Below, in pieces: positions 10,301 to 20,804 of a stretch of DNA of 64,000 nt. The stretch comes from Silene noctiflora. Its lineage: Eukaryota; Streptophyta; Magnoliopsida; Caryophyllales; Caryophyllaceae. The notes under the pieces are model-generated. The model searched no databases. It saw only the letters and a program-made list of their open reading frames with translations, and had not been told where the DNA came from. Position numbers and translations under genes: made by a program. The stretch covers positions 9,079 through 73,078 of the forward strand of contig VHZZ01004324.1 in NCBI GenBank assembly GCA_009801015.1. Reading direction: 5' to 3'. Position 1 is the stretch's first letter. The number at the start of each line of letters is the position of its first letter.

Positions 10301-11985
10301 TTCAGATTTAAAAAAGGTTTGTCAGAATGCACAGTCTATATTTCAGGATAGCAAAAAATTCCATTGTTGTCTTTAATTCGCTTAGTAGACTGCAGAAAGT
10401 TAACTAATAAGAAGAATGTGGATTGAGACGGAAAGATATTAAAACATACTGGAAATCTCAGGGATCACTAAAATCAACTTTGCGTGTCTGCAGACTCTGC
10501 AAAGTCCATTTTTTGGAAGGAAGGAACGCCACCACATCACAGTTATCTCCATCATGTGTGAGCCCGCTAAACTCCCCCCTTCAACTACATTGCACAACCC
10601 AAAGCATCAATCCTAAAACAATCTCCATATAAATTAAGCAAATTATACCAGCAGGCAAACCCAGTGAATAGCCTTCTTGTTGGCCGCAAATGGTGGACAA
10701 AAAAACTCACATTTTGAAGCCTGACTATGGGCACTAATACAGTGACAATACTTCAACCGAAATAAGCCAAGGAGAAAACCAGGCTGCTGCATAAGCCTTA
10801 GTAGGATTTTATCCCCAAGCCATTTTCAATGAGAGTTGACTTGTAATCTAATTACTAACTCACCCATTTTTATCTTTTGATTTGGGACAAGCAGCTAACA
10901 CCTGAACCCATGATGGTATAATTGGGCAGAACGTTGAAGGTTCTTTTTGCTTTATAGTTGGGGCTTATTATTTTTTGTTTGGATACACTACCTCAAACCC
11001 AAGTTAATCTTCCTCCGAAAATTGGTGGTCAACCAATATCGACTTTGATGACTAATTTCTTCGAATATATGCAGAGATAGAATGTAGAGTTTGGTCTGAT
11101 TTATCAAAACCATTATTTCCACATTGATATATATTACTATAAAGAACATTCAATTTTGTTTGTTTGTGCGCGCGTGTGTGTAATGGAGGTCGGTGAATGG
11201 ATTGATATATTACTATTAAGAATATTCAATTTTGTTCTCTGCAGTCCAAGCTTTTATTATTTTACCCTAACATTGTTCAATGTCCAGAGGCGAATAGACC
11301 AATGACATTGTTCACTCTGAATATTTCAGATTTTAAGAAGCAGAAAGTACTAGAAAGCCCCGAGTCATTCATAAGATATGAGTCTTCAGGATTAGATGCT
11401 CTAGCTACTGCTGCCACGTTGGGTGACCATGCAGAGCCATCAGCGGGTGCCACTACAAGGCATCCCAGACACCGTCCTGGCTGTTCTTGCATTGTCTGCA
11501 TTCAACCCCCAAGTGGGAAAGGCAAGCACAAGTCTTCGTGTGTATGTAATGTGTGTTTGACAGTGAAACGCCGCTTTAAAACACTAATGATGCGCAAGAA
11601 GAAGCGTCAGTGTGAACGTGACGCTGAGATGGCTAAACAAAAGAGCCATGACGGCCCAATCAAAGGATCCCCACCTGTAAAGAATCCATCTACAGATGGT
11701 GTGATAGTAGATGAAGTTTGTCCCAAAAATGATTTCCTAGTGAAAAAGCAATCGGTTGGTGAGAGCTGCAGCAAAGATGGCATAGATTTGAATTGCCACC
11801 CTATTCGTGAAGACGGTAGCAAAGGGGTTGTTCAACCGAGTGAAGCAAGCACGAGTCCTGCTCAAACAGACAAAGATCCTTCAGATATTTACATGAACCC
11901 AAATGAGCTTGCAAACCTCCTGCAGAAGCAGCCAACAAATAATGATTCCTCTCATCAACAAGCAAACGATATTTGTCCTCTATAA
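4320..11985 (+). CDS. VAL2: VAL2/HSL1-like B3-domain transcriptional repressor
   Basis: Twelve exons: 4320-4435, 4527-4608, 4693-4794, 5087-5745, 5969-6065, 6453-6627, 7658-7734, 7815-8234, 8421-8473, 10053-10166, 10249-10316, 11330-11985; 872 residues. The start (MESRICMN) matches the Arabidopsis VAL2/HSL1 N terminus; an ATG one codon earlier is also possible. Domains in order: PHD-like Cys-rich module (about 1-100), B3 DNA-binding domain (about 322-433, with LPKACAE and [14 protein letters not shown]), CW zinc finger (about 595-640, [10 protein letters not shown]), a conserved Cys-rich/basic block (about 699-745) and an EAR motif of DLNxxP form near 807. In the family, the B3 domain binds RY elements and the CW and PHD-like parts read chromatin, recruiting repressors to seed-maturation genes and FLC in the nucleus. 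Intron 9 (1.58 kb) carries element insertions. Closer to VAL2 than VAL1 by the start and the ITDQEL block; paralogue choice is moderately sure. Confidence 0.93.
6120..6404. mobile_element. Possible Stowaway-like MITE in VAL2-like intron 5
   Basis: The right edge reads GGTGGAGGGAGTA, the usual CTCCCTCC terminal motif of Stowaway (Tc1/mariner) MITEs in reverse; the left edge (ACTACCTCAGCTCCATA) is a weaker match. The length, about 285 bases, and AT-rich interior fit. Non-autonomous; no coding sequence. Confidence 0.4.
9131..9480. mobile_element. hAT-like non-autonomous DNA element remnant in intron 9
   Basis: The region begins with TAGGGGTGATAACGAG and GCTCGTATGAGC and is rich in GCTCGAGCTCG-type blocks at both sides (9140-9192 and 9380-9475), the second in inverted sense (GAGCTCGAGCCCAAGCTCG). 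This subterminal composition resembles plant hAT-derived elements. The right terminus and target-site duplication are not clear, so this is a degraded copy. Confidence 0.45.
9607..10021. mobile_element. Solo-LTR-like fossil in VAL2-like intron 9
   Basis: The segment starts TGTTAGAATTCG and ends CGTATTAACA, so its ends are the inverted pair TGTTA/TAACA. Internally it has the ACCAATGTGGGACAC and CTAATTGGTGATAGGAGGCG blocks that I recall from dispersed plant repeats. I see no matching target duplication and no internal coding part, so it reads as a solo or truncated LTR; family is undetermined. It ends about 30 bases before the acceptor of exon 10. Confidence 0.42.
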
Positions 11986-13181
11986 AGGATTGTCAATTTG
12001 TGATACCTCAGATAATTAAGGTACAGGAACAAGAGGCTGTTGATGGGTTCAAAGTGGTTCACTTTAGACGAGCAAAAAGCGGTCTCATCTTGGACCCTTT
12101 TCATCTTTCGTTCACCCTGGCTTAACATTGCTATGTGGTTGGTTCGTCAGATCTTTTTCTCACTGATGGATTTTTTTCCCCGATTGTGGGGACTGGGGAG
12201 AGAATAAGTCGCTGTGATGACACGGATGCGTGAAGCTCCATTGAGCTCTCGCCAGTTACCCACCCAAAAGCAAAGTACTCCTACCACCGAACATTCACCT
12301 TATCGTGTAGTTTTTCCCGTGATAAGATATGGTGTAATCATGATTCATTATATAGTCTAAAGAGATATGTAGAGATACTAAATATATACAATGCGGGAAG
12401 CAACATGTTTGAACTTGTGCGAATATTTATCATACTTTTTACTTTTATTTTATTTACATTTATTTATAATGTTGTTAATTTTGTCTGGTGCATTCTATAG
12501 TAATTTTCTCCTTTCTGTTGTTGTAAACAGAAAAAAAAGGTAATGTTTCACAATTGATCCTATATCTAAAAAGGTGAAGTTATATGATTATTTAGTCGAT
12601 GCAGGTGTATGCGAAGGAGGGGTGGAAATCGGGGTGGTTTGGCTTGACGAGCAAGGAGAGATGATTCACATCTGAAGCTACTAGATAGAAATGTGAATTC
12701 TCCATGTCTGACGGAAGCTTTTTGCAGTTGAGTTTTTCAACGCCCCCACCTGGTTCAGTCTCCTACCCAGTTACGTGGCCCCTTTTGTTATGAGTATGTC
12801 TTAATCATGGAACGCGTCTTTGAAAAGAAAAAACAAAAAAAAAAGTAAAGGGTGGCAAGCCGTGTTATTTTAATAGAAAACACAAATGTAAACACTAATT
12901 GTTAAGATTAACAAAAAGTAGGTGTCTCATCATGATTGGTCATACTATTAATGGAGTAATATTATATTATAAAATAGGAATGTTGGTCCAACAGCCCAGC
13001 CTGGTTTGAAATGTACATCGCTGTTGGCCGACCACTTGTTATTATTTGCTAAACAAAGAAGAATCAAAACAGAGAAAAAGTAATTTGAAAGAAAGAAAGA
13101 AAGAAATAATTTGATTAAATACATAGAAATTTGAAAGAATCCTTTAAACCAATAATCCTCCGTAATAATTTGATTCCATAC
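11986..13181. other. 3' UTR of VAL2-like gene and intergenic DNA
   Basis: Contains the presumed 3' UTR of the VAL2-like gene, then AT-rich spacer and the 5' leader of the CIPK gene, with GAAA-rich sequence at 13085-13107. No further gene seen. Confidence 0.6.
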
Positions 13182-14519
13182 ATGGTAGAAGTTTTGCTTG
13201 GTAAATACGAGGTAGGGAGGCTGTTAGGATGCGGTGCTTTTGCCAAAGTCTACTACGCCAGGAACATCAAAGATGGTCAGAGCGTTGCTATCAAAGTCAT
13301 CAACAAGAAGAAGCTTTCCGGTACCACCCTCATGTCCAACATCAAGAGGGAGATCACCATCATGAGGCGCCTCCACCATCCTTCCATCGTACGCCTTTTC
13401 GAGGTCCTCGCCTCCAAGTCTAAGATCTATTTTATCCTTGAATTGGTCAAGGGTGGCGAGCTCTTCGCCAAGGTCGCCAAGGGACGTTTTTCCGAGGACC
13501 TTGCTCGCAACTACTTTCGTCAATTGCTTTCTGCCATTGCCTACTGCCATTCCAGGGGTGTCTACCACCGTGATCTCAAGCCCGAGAATCTGCTGCTCGA
13601 TGAGAATGGCAACCTCAAGGTCTCTGATTTCGGCCTCAGCGCCCTCAAGCTTGATGACCACACCAATAACAGTAACAATAACCACCTCCTCCAAACCCTC
13701 TGTGGAACTCCAGCCTACGTCGCCCCTGAAATCCTCGCCAAAAAGGGATATGATGGTGCCAAGGTTGACATCTGGTCTTGCGGTATTATCCTTTACGTCC
13801 TCATCGCAGGGTATCTTCCCTTCAACGATCCTAACCTCATGGCCATGTACAAGAAGATCTACAAGGGTGAATTCCGCTGCCCCAAATGGATGTCCTCCGA
13901 CCTCAAGCGCTTCCTTTCTCACCTCCTTGACACCAACCCTGCTACCCGCTTCTCGGTTGATCAGATCATCCGTGACCCGTGGTTCGCTAAAGCCAAGGAT
14001 CAAGATTCCACCTTCCACTTGACCGTTTCTGATGAAACATCGTCTCCTCCTCCTCCTCACCAGCTGGAGACTGCCAGCAGTAGCTCTTCTTCCCTCAACG
14101 CCTTTGACTTGATCTCCTTCTCGTCCGGCCTTGATTTATCAGGCTTGTTCCATGACCCCTTCAATCCCATTGTACACTTTGAGAGGTTTCTATCAGCCGA
14201 GCCTGCTTCTAAGATCCTCGACCAGATTGAGAAAGCTGCATCCTCTGAGAATGCCAAGGTCAAAAGAAACAAAGACGGTCATGCAGTTGACTTGGAAGGT
14301 CCCAAGGGCCATTTTGTGGCCAGGTTGGAGATTACCCCCTTAACAGACCAACTTCTTGTGGTTGAGGCCAAGACCAAAGGCGGAGACACCGCTTCCTTCA
14401 CACTCTTTTGGACTAACAAGATCCGACCCCATCTTTCAGGATTATTGTATCACCCTGATACTGAGCCACCGCCATTAACAACTACTCATGCTGCTGCGGA
14501 TGCTTCAATAGTTTTATAA
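13182..14519 (+). CDS. CBL-interacting protein kinase, CIPK11/CIPK14-like (SnRK3)
   Basis: A single uninterrupted frame of 445 residues, starting at MVEVLLGKYEVG; the frame continues upstream but without an ATG. The kinase domain has a glycine loop (GCGAFAKV), catalytic Lys38, HRD with Asp131, DFG at 149-151, APE in the CGTPAYVAPEIL block and the HRDLKPEN loop. The regulatory half carries the NAF/FISL motif (NAF at 306-308, SSGLDLSGLF) that binds calcineurin-B-like calcium sensors, and a C-terminal PPI-like region. Family role: serine/threonine phosphorylation of ion transporters and other targets after CBL binding in calcium signalling. Lack of introns fits the intronless CIPK clade, and the GCGAFAKV and YLPFNDPN blocks resemble CIPK11/14. 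The coding sequence is GC-richer than its surroundings, which also creates a long antisense frame. Confidence 0.95.
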   Translation: MVEVLLGKYEVGRLLGCGAFAKVYYARNIKDGQSVAIKVINKKKLSGTTLMSNIKREITIMRRLHHPSIVRLFEVLASKSKIYFILELVKGGELFAKVAKGRFSEDLARNYFRQLLSAIAYCHSRGVYHRDLKPENLLLDENGNLKVSDFGLSALKLDDHTNNSNNNHLLQTLCGTPAYVAPEILAKKGYDGAKVDIWSCGIILYVLIAGYLPFNDPNLMAMYKKIYKGEFRCPKWMSSDLKRFLSHLLDTNPATRFSVDQIIRDPWFAKAKDQDSTFHLTVSDETSSPPPPHQLETASSSSSSLNAFDLISFSSGLDLSGLFHDPFNPIVHFERFLSAEPASKILDQIEKAASSENAKVKRNKDGHAVDLEGPKGHFVARLEITPLTDQLLVVEAKTKGGDTASFTLFWTNKIRPHLSGLLYHPDTEPPPLTTTHAAADASIVL

Positions 14520-15845
14520 TTGTTATCAAAATTTTGTCTGGTTGCTTTATTCCGACGAGTCCAGGTGTTGGGTGTGGTTTGGAAAGGTAGAGCTGAGGAG
14601 GATAGCCTCTGGCAGAACATGGGTATGCTGTACCACCTGTGATTTGACAAATATTGTGCATTTTGTGATCTAAAATCTATCATATATAGATAGATAATAC
14701 TCCGTATGTATTTTTTTTTTTTTTTTTTGGTTTCTTTCTACACATTTTCCTTGTTTTCCACATTTTGCCTTGTAAATTCCATAGTCGTGGTCATTTGTTG
14801 TTATTGCTTATTAGCATTTCTGCACGGTTGCTATGAGGAAGCTTTAAACGGGAATGGTTATTCGATGATAATGTGAGAAACTAAGAAGGCCGGCCAAGGC
14901 GGGGGGGTTTTACACATTGGCTGCCTGGATGAGGAGGCTTTCTAGATACTGTTTATATTGGATAGGTAGCATAAGTAAATATCAAATTGTGATTCTTGTT
15001 TGTATTAATAAATTTGTACAAAAAATACATTAAGGGCGTCTACTATTGGAGTAATAAAATGTTACTGGCCAAGTTGTGAGGCATCTTTTTTTCTAATTAC
15101 CTACTCTATTAACTGATACTCAGTACTGTATGTCTGTATCATACTATCATAAACAATTAAGCGCACGAAATTCTTAGGTTAGTAGGGCAATTGTTCAAGT
15201 TTAAACATTATGCAGGCACTAAACAACTCTGAATGTCAAAGAAAGCCTATTATGAGAATCAATTTGTATGAGAATTGACAAAGGATCAGCATAACAAAAT
15301 ATAACAGGGAACAAAGAAAGAAACCTGTATAAAGGAGGTAGTGGTTCAGTAATTAGGGACACCAATTAGTGATTCTGTCAAGCTACCCAACCAAATCAAC
15401 CAATTCTATTTGTCGTCAAATTCAAGAGCTTATATAATAGGTGCTGAATATTACCTCTCATAAATAACTTTATCTATTCAATATTACCCCTCATAAATAA
15501 CTGTCACCATAACCATTTTTAATTGAAACTTCACCATCAACGATAAGCAATAACGACATAAACTCCACCCCAAAATAACAAGTTTGAAATTCGTTTACAA
15601 TAAGGGTCAACTTTAAACGGTCTTATCTTGAGTTCTAGACATGAGAATGAAGTAATTCCAGTTGGAGGATATCTTATCCTCTTACAATTTGAAAGGTAGG
15701 TTCACCACGTCCCAAACAGACAAAAAAAGAGGGAAATATGGCCGTTTTACGAAAATGCGACTGTGCAAGAAAAGTTTAAACGTAAAACATACACGTTCAG
15801 ACCTAGGTCAGGATGTAAATGGTCCGCGAAGGAACTTCTTATCCG

Positions 15846-16056
15846 AAAAAATCAATTCGTCTTACGTTGATGAGTTACATTGTCATGATTAATAATTCTG
15901 TCATTTTGAAGATTTTTAAAAATCAATTTGTTTTACGTCGGTTAGTTTAACGTTGTTTCACTTCGTAATCGTTTTGATTTTAGGGGAAAAAAACTCGTTT
16001 TATGTCAATTAGTTTAACGAATTTCGATTCGTGAGTCAAATATAAGGTTCTTCGAT
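15846..16056. repeat. Three diverged ~70-bp tandem units
   Basis: Blocks of the form AAAATCAATT(C/T)GT(C/T)TTACGT..(G/T)(A/G)T(G/T)AGTT recur at about 15846, 15917 and 15987, so the step is 70-71 bases. Copies two and three share GTTAGTTTAACG or AATTAGTTTAACG. Old, diverged array of unknown origin. Confidence 0.65.
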
Positions 16057-16189
16057 TGTTTGTTATTTGATATTTGTTGTTAGTTTCGATTTGTCGATTA
16101 AATTGTTTCTCAACAGTTTGATCAAAATGTTTGGGCTGAAATGAGTAATTTGGAAAGTTTATTAAATATCGTCGATATTCAAAGTAGAG

Positions 16190-16425
16190 CTAGTAAGTCT
16201 GACCCAGCCCGAATGACCCAACCCGAACCTGAGCAAACCCGATCCGACAAGACTCGAGTATATTACAACCTGAAACCGACCAGACGATGACCCTTGACCT
16301 GACATGACCTGATGATCAATGACCCGAAATTGACCCGACCCGACCCGTTGACGATCCGTAATCGACATGATCCAATGATTAGTGACCCGAACCTGACCTT
16401 ATATTGCCTCGACCCGATTAAATTG
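16190..16425. repeat. Degenerate GACCCGA/GACCTGA-rich repeat
   Basis: Dense irregular runs of GACCCGA, ACCCGAC, GACCTGA and similar words. This is a common low-complexity signature in plant transposon remnants. A reverse-complement relative (GGGTCA-rich) lies at 29425-29540. Confidence 0.7.
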
Positions 16426-16582
16426 ATGCACATCACAATTATTAAGCTTAATATTGATCAAAATGATTATTTAGATTGATATTATAGGACGGTCCTATAG
16501 AGTCGCCGTTGAAAGTAATATACTCCGCGTATATGGGAGTTGTGAAGGACGAATTAAGAAGGCAACCCAATGAAACCGAATA

Positions 16583-16605
16583 TGGGCCCGAAGATGTTAT
16601 ATAAG
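16583..16605 (+). promoter_or_regulatory. Site II-like TGGGCCC and TATA-like box of the U2B'' gene
   Basis: TGGGCCC at 16583-16589 matches site II/GCCCA-type elements frequent in promoters of plant housekeeping genes; TTATATAAG at 16597-16605 is a plausible TATA box about 90 bases before the start codon. GTGGGCTGTGGG follows at about 16610. Position fits; not proven. Confidence 0.45.
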
Positions 16606-16696
16606 TGTTGTGGGCTGTGGGTTTAAGAGTTGAAAGCTAAATCAAAAAAATTCCCCGGTTGTGGCATACTGGCATTCATTTCCCGGTGGTGAAGAG

Positions 16697-18819
16697 ATGA
16701 TGATGATGTCCGGCGACATTCCCCCAAATCAGACTATTTACATTAAAAATCTGAATGAGAAGGTCAAGAAAGAAGGTTGCTTCTCCTTTTCCCTCTCTCT
16801 TTTTTTTTTTTTAATTTATTTATATTTTCTAGGGTTTCAATGTTTGAGTTTTGAGATACTGATTATGACTGACTGGAGATGACACCATTCTATTCTATAG
16901 ATGAATGAATAGCAGAGAAGAGTTAGGGTTTCAATGTTTCAGTTTTGTTGATTTAATATGTATGTATGTATATCAGTATATGTATATGTTTTAGCATCTG
17001 AATCCTCTCTTTTACTTAGAATTGAAGAGGTCCCTCTACTGCTTATTCTCTCAATTCGGGAGAATTCTAGACGTTGTTGCTTTGAAGACTCCTAAACTTC
17101 GAGGCCAAGCATGGCTCTGCTTTAGTGAAATTACTGCTGCTAGCAATGCTGTCCGTCAGATGCAGAACTTCCCTTTCTATGATAAGCCCATTGTCAGTCT
17201 TCTTCCTCAACCCTAACCCCCTCACACTCTTTTTCCATCATTCTTATCCTTCTCTACTCTTGTCTTCTTTCAGCGAATACAATATGCAAAAGCTAAGTCA
17301 AATTGCCTTGCTAAACCAGAGGAAACTAACAAGAAACAACAAGATCAAGGTTTTCATTTTCTTACTACCGACTACTTTTTTCTCAATTCACTGGATTCAC
17401 CACTTCTTTCGTACATTCTTGTCATGTTGCTAACCTAGTCGATACCAAATTGCACCTGACCTAGTCGGAGCTGGTATAGTAGTAGGTGCTTGGTGGGTTG
17501 CCATGACATTATACCGACCCTGAGTGGTGGTTTTATCATACTCAACTATTGAAAATTTGTGAGAGGAATAGAAAACAACGAGGAAGTAATGATTATATCA
17601 GCTCTTCCTAAAAAAAAAATTGTCGAGGTTATGTTATAGATGCCTAGATGGCTTGCGGGTAAATGGGATGAGTACGGTTTTAGATCCCATGTCAAACTTT
17701 TATCCATCATGAGTGGTGGGCACTCTGACTGGTGTGAATATGAACTTTGTTTGGTTGGTACGGTGCAGAAAAGCACATTTATATTCTTCTTTACTCTTTT
17801 CAGAAGATTTTCGGATTTTTTTGCCTTCCTTGGCTTTTTAAAACTTATACTTTCACTATATATCTTCATTTTTTGTACTGTTTTTCCATTTGGGAGTTCT
17901 ATACGATAATGGACCCCGTATCATTTTGGAACTAAGACTTTGTTATGGTATAGAGTGTGTCTGTGAGAGTTCAAATCCTGTTTTGGTAACTGTGTTCTGG
18001 GTCACTGCATTGTACATCACGGTGTTTGCCAACCTTATTTCCTCTCATCTTGGTTTTATTCCAAAAAATGATGTTATTTCTGACATTATCTCCTCATTCA
18101 GCTGAAAAGAAGCGACATACTGAAGGAACTCAGCAAAATGCTAATGGTACTGCTAATCAAAACAATGGTGGGACATATGTAAGTAAATGCGTCAACCTTT
18201 TCTTTCTATTTTACCTAAATTACTTACTACAGAGTATGTGCATAATTTCTAGACGTATAAAAGTAAATATTGGTTTCTCCCAATCTCATCCAGCCTGTTG
18301 ATTTAGAAATTTTCTGACTAAAAATTATGTCCCTGGAATGCTTTCTGCTTTTTCTTCCTGGTCTCTTGTATTATACTGTCATGCTTGGTGGAGTGTAAAT
18401 GTTCTTACAATTAATTGATCTCACTTTATACAAATGCGGTGGAAAATATACGGAGTAAGAATTGAGAGATGTCTACTAGTCTGGTGCAATGTTGTGTTAT
18501 GATGCACATCGTTTCACTCACGGCTGATGTTTTATTGCGATGATAGGCTTCACAACGCAGACCAGGAGGCCGGGAAGCTGCAACTCCAAACAATATCTTG
18601 TTTGTTCAAAATTTACCATATAACACAACAAGCTTGATGGTGAAAATGCTGTTCGAGCAGTACCCAGGCTTCAGGGAAGTGCGGATGATTGAAGCAAAGC
18701 CTGGCATTGCTTTTGTGGAGTTTGAAGATGAAGACCAGTCAACAGTAGCAATGCAGGCGCTTCAGGGATTTAAAATCGATCCTCAGAATCCTATGGAAAT
18801 CACTTATGCAAAGAAGTGA
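16697..18819 (+). CDS. U2B'': U2 small nuclear ribonucleoprotein B'' (U2B'')
   Basis: Five exons: 16697-16775, 17020-17192, 17274-17349, 18102-18178, 18547-18819; 225 residues, close to Arabidopsis U2B'' (about 230). RRM1 has RNP2 IYIKNL and RNP1 RGQAWLCF with the U1A/U2B'' signature LYCLFSQFG and [16 protein letters not shown]2 has [13 protein letters not shown] and PGIAFVEF and ends YAKK. The linker is charged and Asn/Gln/Gly-rich. In the family RRM1 binds U2 snRNA stem-loop IV with U2A' in the spliceosome; nuclear. The start is a run of four ATG codons; I took the first, and a later one changes only the first residues. Plant U1A is similar but usually has a longer linker, so U2B'' is preferred. 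Confidence 0.95.
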
Positions 18820-19517
18820 AATTTCTCATCTCAATCACATTGTATACCTGGTATCTGATTTTATAGTAGTTGTAATGGTATTTTTGTTGGTGAAGCGGCG
18901 AATCAGATTTTGTCTTTGTAATATGTTTCTTTAAGTATCCGTTATCTGATTTTACAGGGGTTGCAACTTGTAAGGGTATTTTATCTGATTCTGTATTAGA
19001 GAACATATTCTCAAGTTTTCAGCTTTTATTCGTTTTCATTGATGACTGGCAGATTAAGAAGGCTGTGGATCTGCACTAGCATTGCTGCTACACTTTCGTG
19101 TGGACAAATTTTTACGACTGATTTAATCTACGACGAACAAGACATGGTTATAGAGAGCCAACATCCAAAATTGAACAACCATAATCAAAAGTTCCAGAGC
19201 TTTTACTGTTTGAGGGGCAAGCTGAGTGATACCATTTAGAGGAAAAAAAAATGTTTGTTTCACCAACAGAAAATTGTAATTTTATTCTAGATAATGTGGA
19301 AAACAATTTCCTTGCATGTGTCATGGAAAAACAAACACCTATTTAGACTGCATAAAAGAGTCCTTACTATATTTCAATATTTTCAAAACACCGCAAGTCA
19401 ATGAGCACATAGGCATTGGGGTTGGGATGGAGGGCATCCTGAACCAAGACTTGGTGTTAATGATCGACGACCATGAGGGTCTCAAGGCATTCTCTGCTAC
19501 TACCATGAGGATCAAGT
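18820..19517. other. 3' UTR of U2B'' and spacer
   Basis: Presumed 3' UTR with a twice-repeated ATCTGATTTTA block (about 18856 and 18946), then spacer. Frames at about 19339-19500 on either strand show no family I recognise; they may be upstream debris of the adjacent pseudogene. Confidence 0.5.
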
Positions 19518-20064
19518 TCAGATGGTTCCTTAATATCATTGTCAAAGTATTGGAGATTGAAGGCTCGTGAAGCAAGAGGGTGTTCTCGTATAAAATCAGG
19601 TGGTCTAGCCGCCATTGCTGGTGGATGCAGGCAACTGTTGGTTCTGGATATAAAGAAGTGTTTCAAAATCAACGATTCACGCATGGTTCCACTGGCTCAT
19701 TACTGTCAATTCCTCAAATAGGTGTCGCTCGTCTGTCTTTACAAGTTTGCTAAGGGTAAAATGGGTCTCGCATAGTTCTTATAAGTGGTAGTACGTGTAA
19801 AGTGTTTTTGGTAAATTTGTTCAGATAATTATACCTGTCATATTCTTCAGTGACGGATCTAGGGCTGTTGGCATTAGCAAGCATAACACCATTACAGAAA
19901 ATCACAAATCTTGCATTGTGCTGTAGCTGTACTGAGTCCAAATAGAGGCCTTTCAGAAAATGAACCTCCATACATCCTTCAAAGCTGTCTCTTATAATTA
20001 TGGAGCATGTGGAAGGTCGTGGTTGTGTACTTGAATGGAGAAACGAAGTGTTTCAGGCTCAGGT
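19518..20064 (+). pseudogene. F-box/LRR (FBL3-type) C-terminal pseudogene fragment
   Basis: Three pieces match, in order, the C-terminal leucine-rich repeats of plant F-box/LRR protein FBL3. First, 19527-19718 reads SLISLSKYWRLK, then GLAAIAGGCRQL and LDIKKCFKINDS, then VPLAHYCQFLK and a stop. Second, about 19854-19930 reads SSVTDLGLLALASITPLQKI. Third, about 19995-20064 reads MEHVEGRGCVLEWRNEVFQ, the family C terminus. Stops fall between the pieces (after QFLK, and near 19936 and 19950), the middle is eroded, and no F-box is nearby. It is a truncated, decayed host gene copy, possibly a local or retro-duplicate. FBL3 assignment is by memory of the family sequence. Confidence 0.72.
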
Positions 20065-20804
20065 CATCCATCTCCACTTCTCTATGTAAATTGGTTCGAG
20101 GATGAGTCTGGTAGCTGTTACATTACAATGAGTCATTTGAAACAGCCTGCAAGTATGCTAATATAGAGATAAGACTGCGTGCGTGTGTCTCCCTACCTTA
20201 GCATTGAGGGGAGCCCTTGAAGCACTGAAATAATTTGGTTCGAAGATGAGTTTGGCAGCTGTTACATTACAATAGGTTCGTCTGTTGAAGATGAGATGAT
20301 ACTAGTGACGGCAATAGTGAAGATGCTGGGTGGTAAAGGACACCAAAAAATGGAGGGATACTCCAATACTCGGTATGAATACTTGTGGATGTAATGCCTC
20401 CTAGTCTCCTACCTCAGCCGCCGTCATCAAGAATTAGAGGATACAATATTACAATTCAATTCAATTCAAGGCCTCTGTAGTCAATTCTTGTGCATGCTTT
20501 GTCTACCATCCCCTCCAAGTCTCCAACCACCACTATCGCCATCAATCAAGTCTCTTTCAAGTTTTGATAACTAATTTTCTACCTTTTAGCTTATCTACTA
20601 CTACTTGAGACTTTTAGCAGTTTGAACTATAAACTTCCTTTCTTTAGTTTCCATTAAATTTCATTTCTTCCCTCTCCCTCGTCCTCCAGTATAATCGTCT
20701 TCATTTACTACTCTACACCACCAACGCCACCCTCTCCACTAGGCCAATATGTATATCTACTTCTCCCTGATTTAGTCATTTTTTACTCGGGCCATTTTTC
20801 TCAT
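20065..20804. other. Spacer before the GST gene
   Basis: Contains the diverged duplication at 20090-20272 and otherwise non-coding, partly CT-rich sequence that probably includes the 5' leader of the lambda GST gene. No other gene seen. Confidence 0.5.
20090..20272. repeat. Diverged ~41-bp direct repeat 142 bp apart
   Basis: AATTGGTTCGAGGATGAGTC at about 20090 and AATTTGGTTCGAAGATGAGT at about 20232 begin two copies of about 41 bases that both continue into AGCTGTTACATTACAAT. Both can be read as WFEDE.GSCYIT, but no family is recognised and the frames are short. Confidence 0.75.

Larger units (their letters stand above)
14520..16582. other. Intergenic DNA with short repeats
   Basis: 3' UTR of the CIPK gene with a T-run at 14710-14728, then AT-rich spacer. 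A 77-codon open frame near 15662 has no recognisable product. Two repeat tracts within it are listed separately. Confidence 0.6.

Noticed and set aside
13224-14060. 278-codon open frame antisense to the CIPK gene
   Set aside because: It is a by-product of GC-rich codon use on the sense strand; no family resemblance.
15662-15892. 76-codon frame as a small gene
   Set aside because: No start context, no family and it borders repeat sequence.
17900-18000. Pol III B-box-like GTTCAAATCC (about 17968) suggesting a tRNA or SINE
   Set aside because: No matching A-box or cloverleaf can be folded by eye; it lies in a U2B'' intron.
19339-19575. Frames on both strands as another gene before the F-box relic
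   Set aside because: No recognisable domain, and part overlaps the relic.
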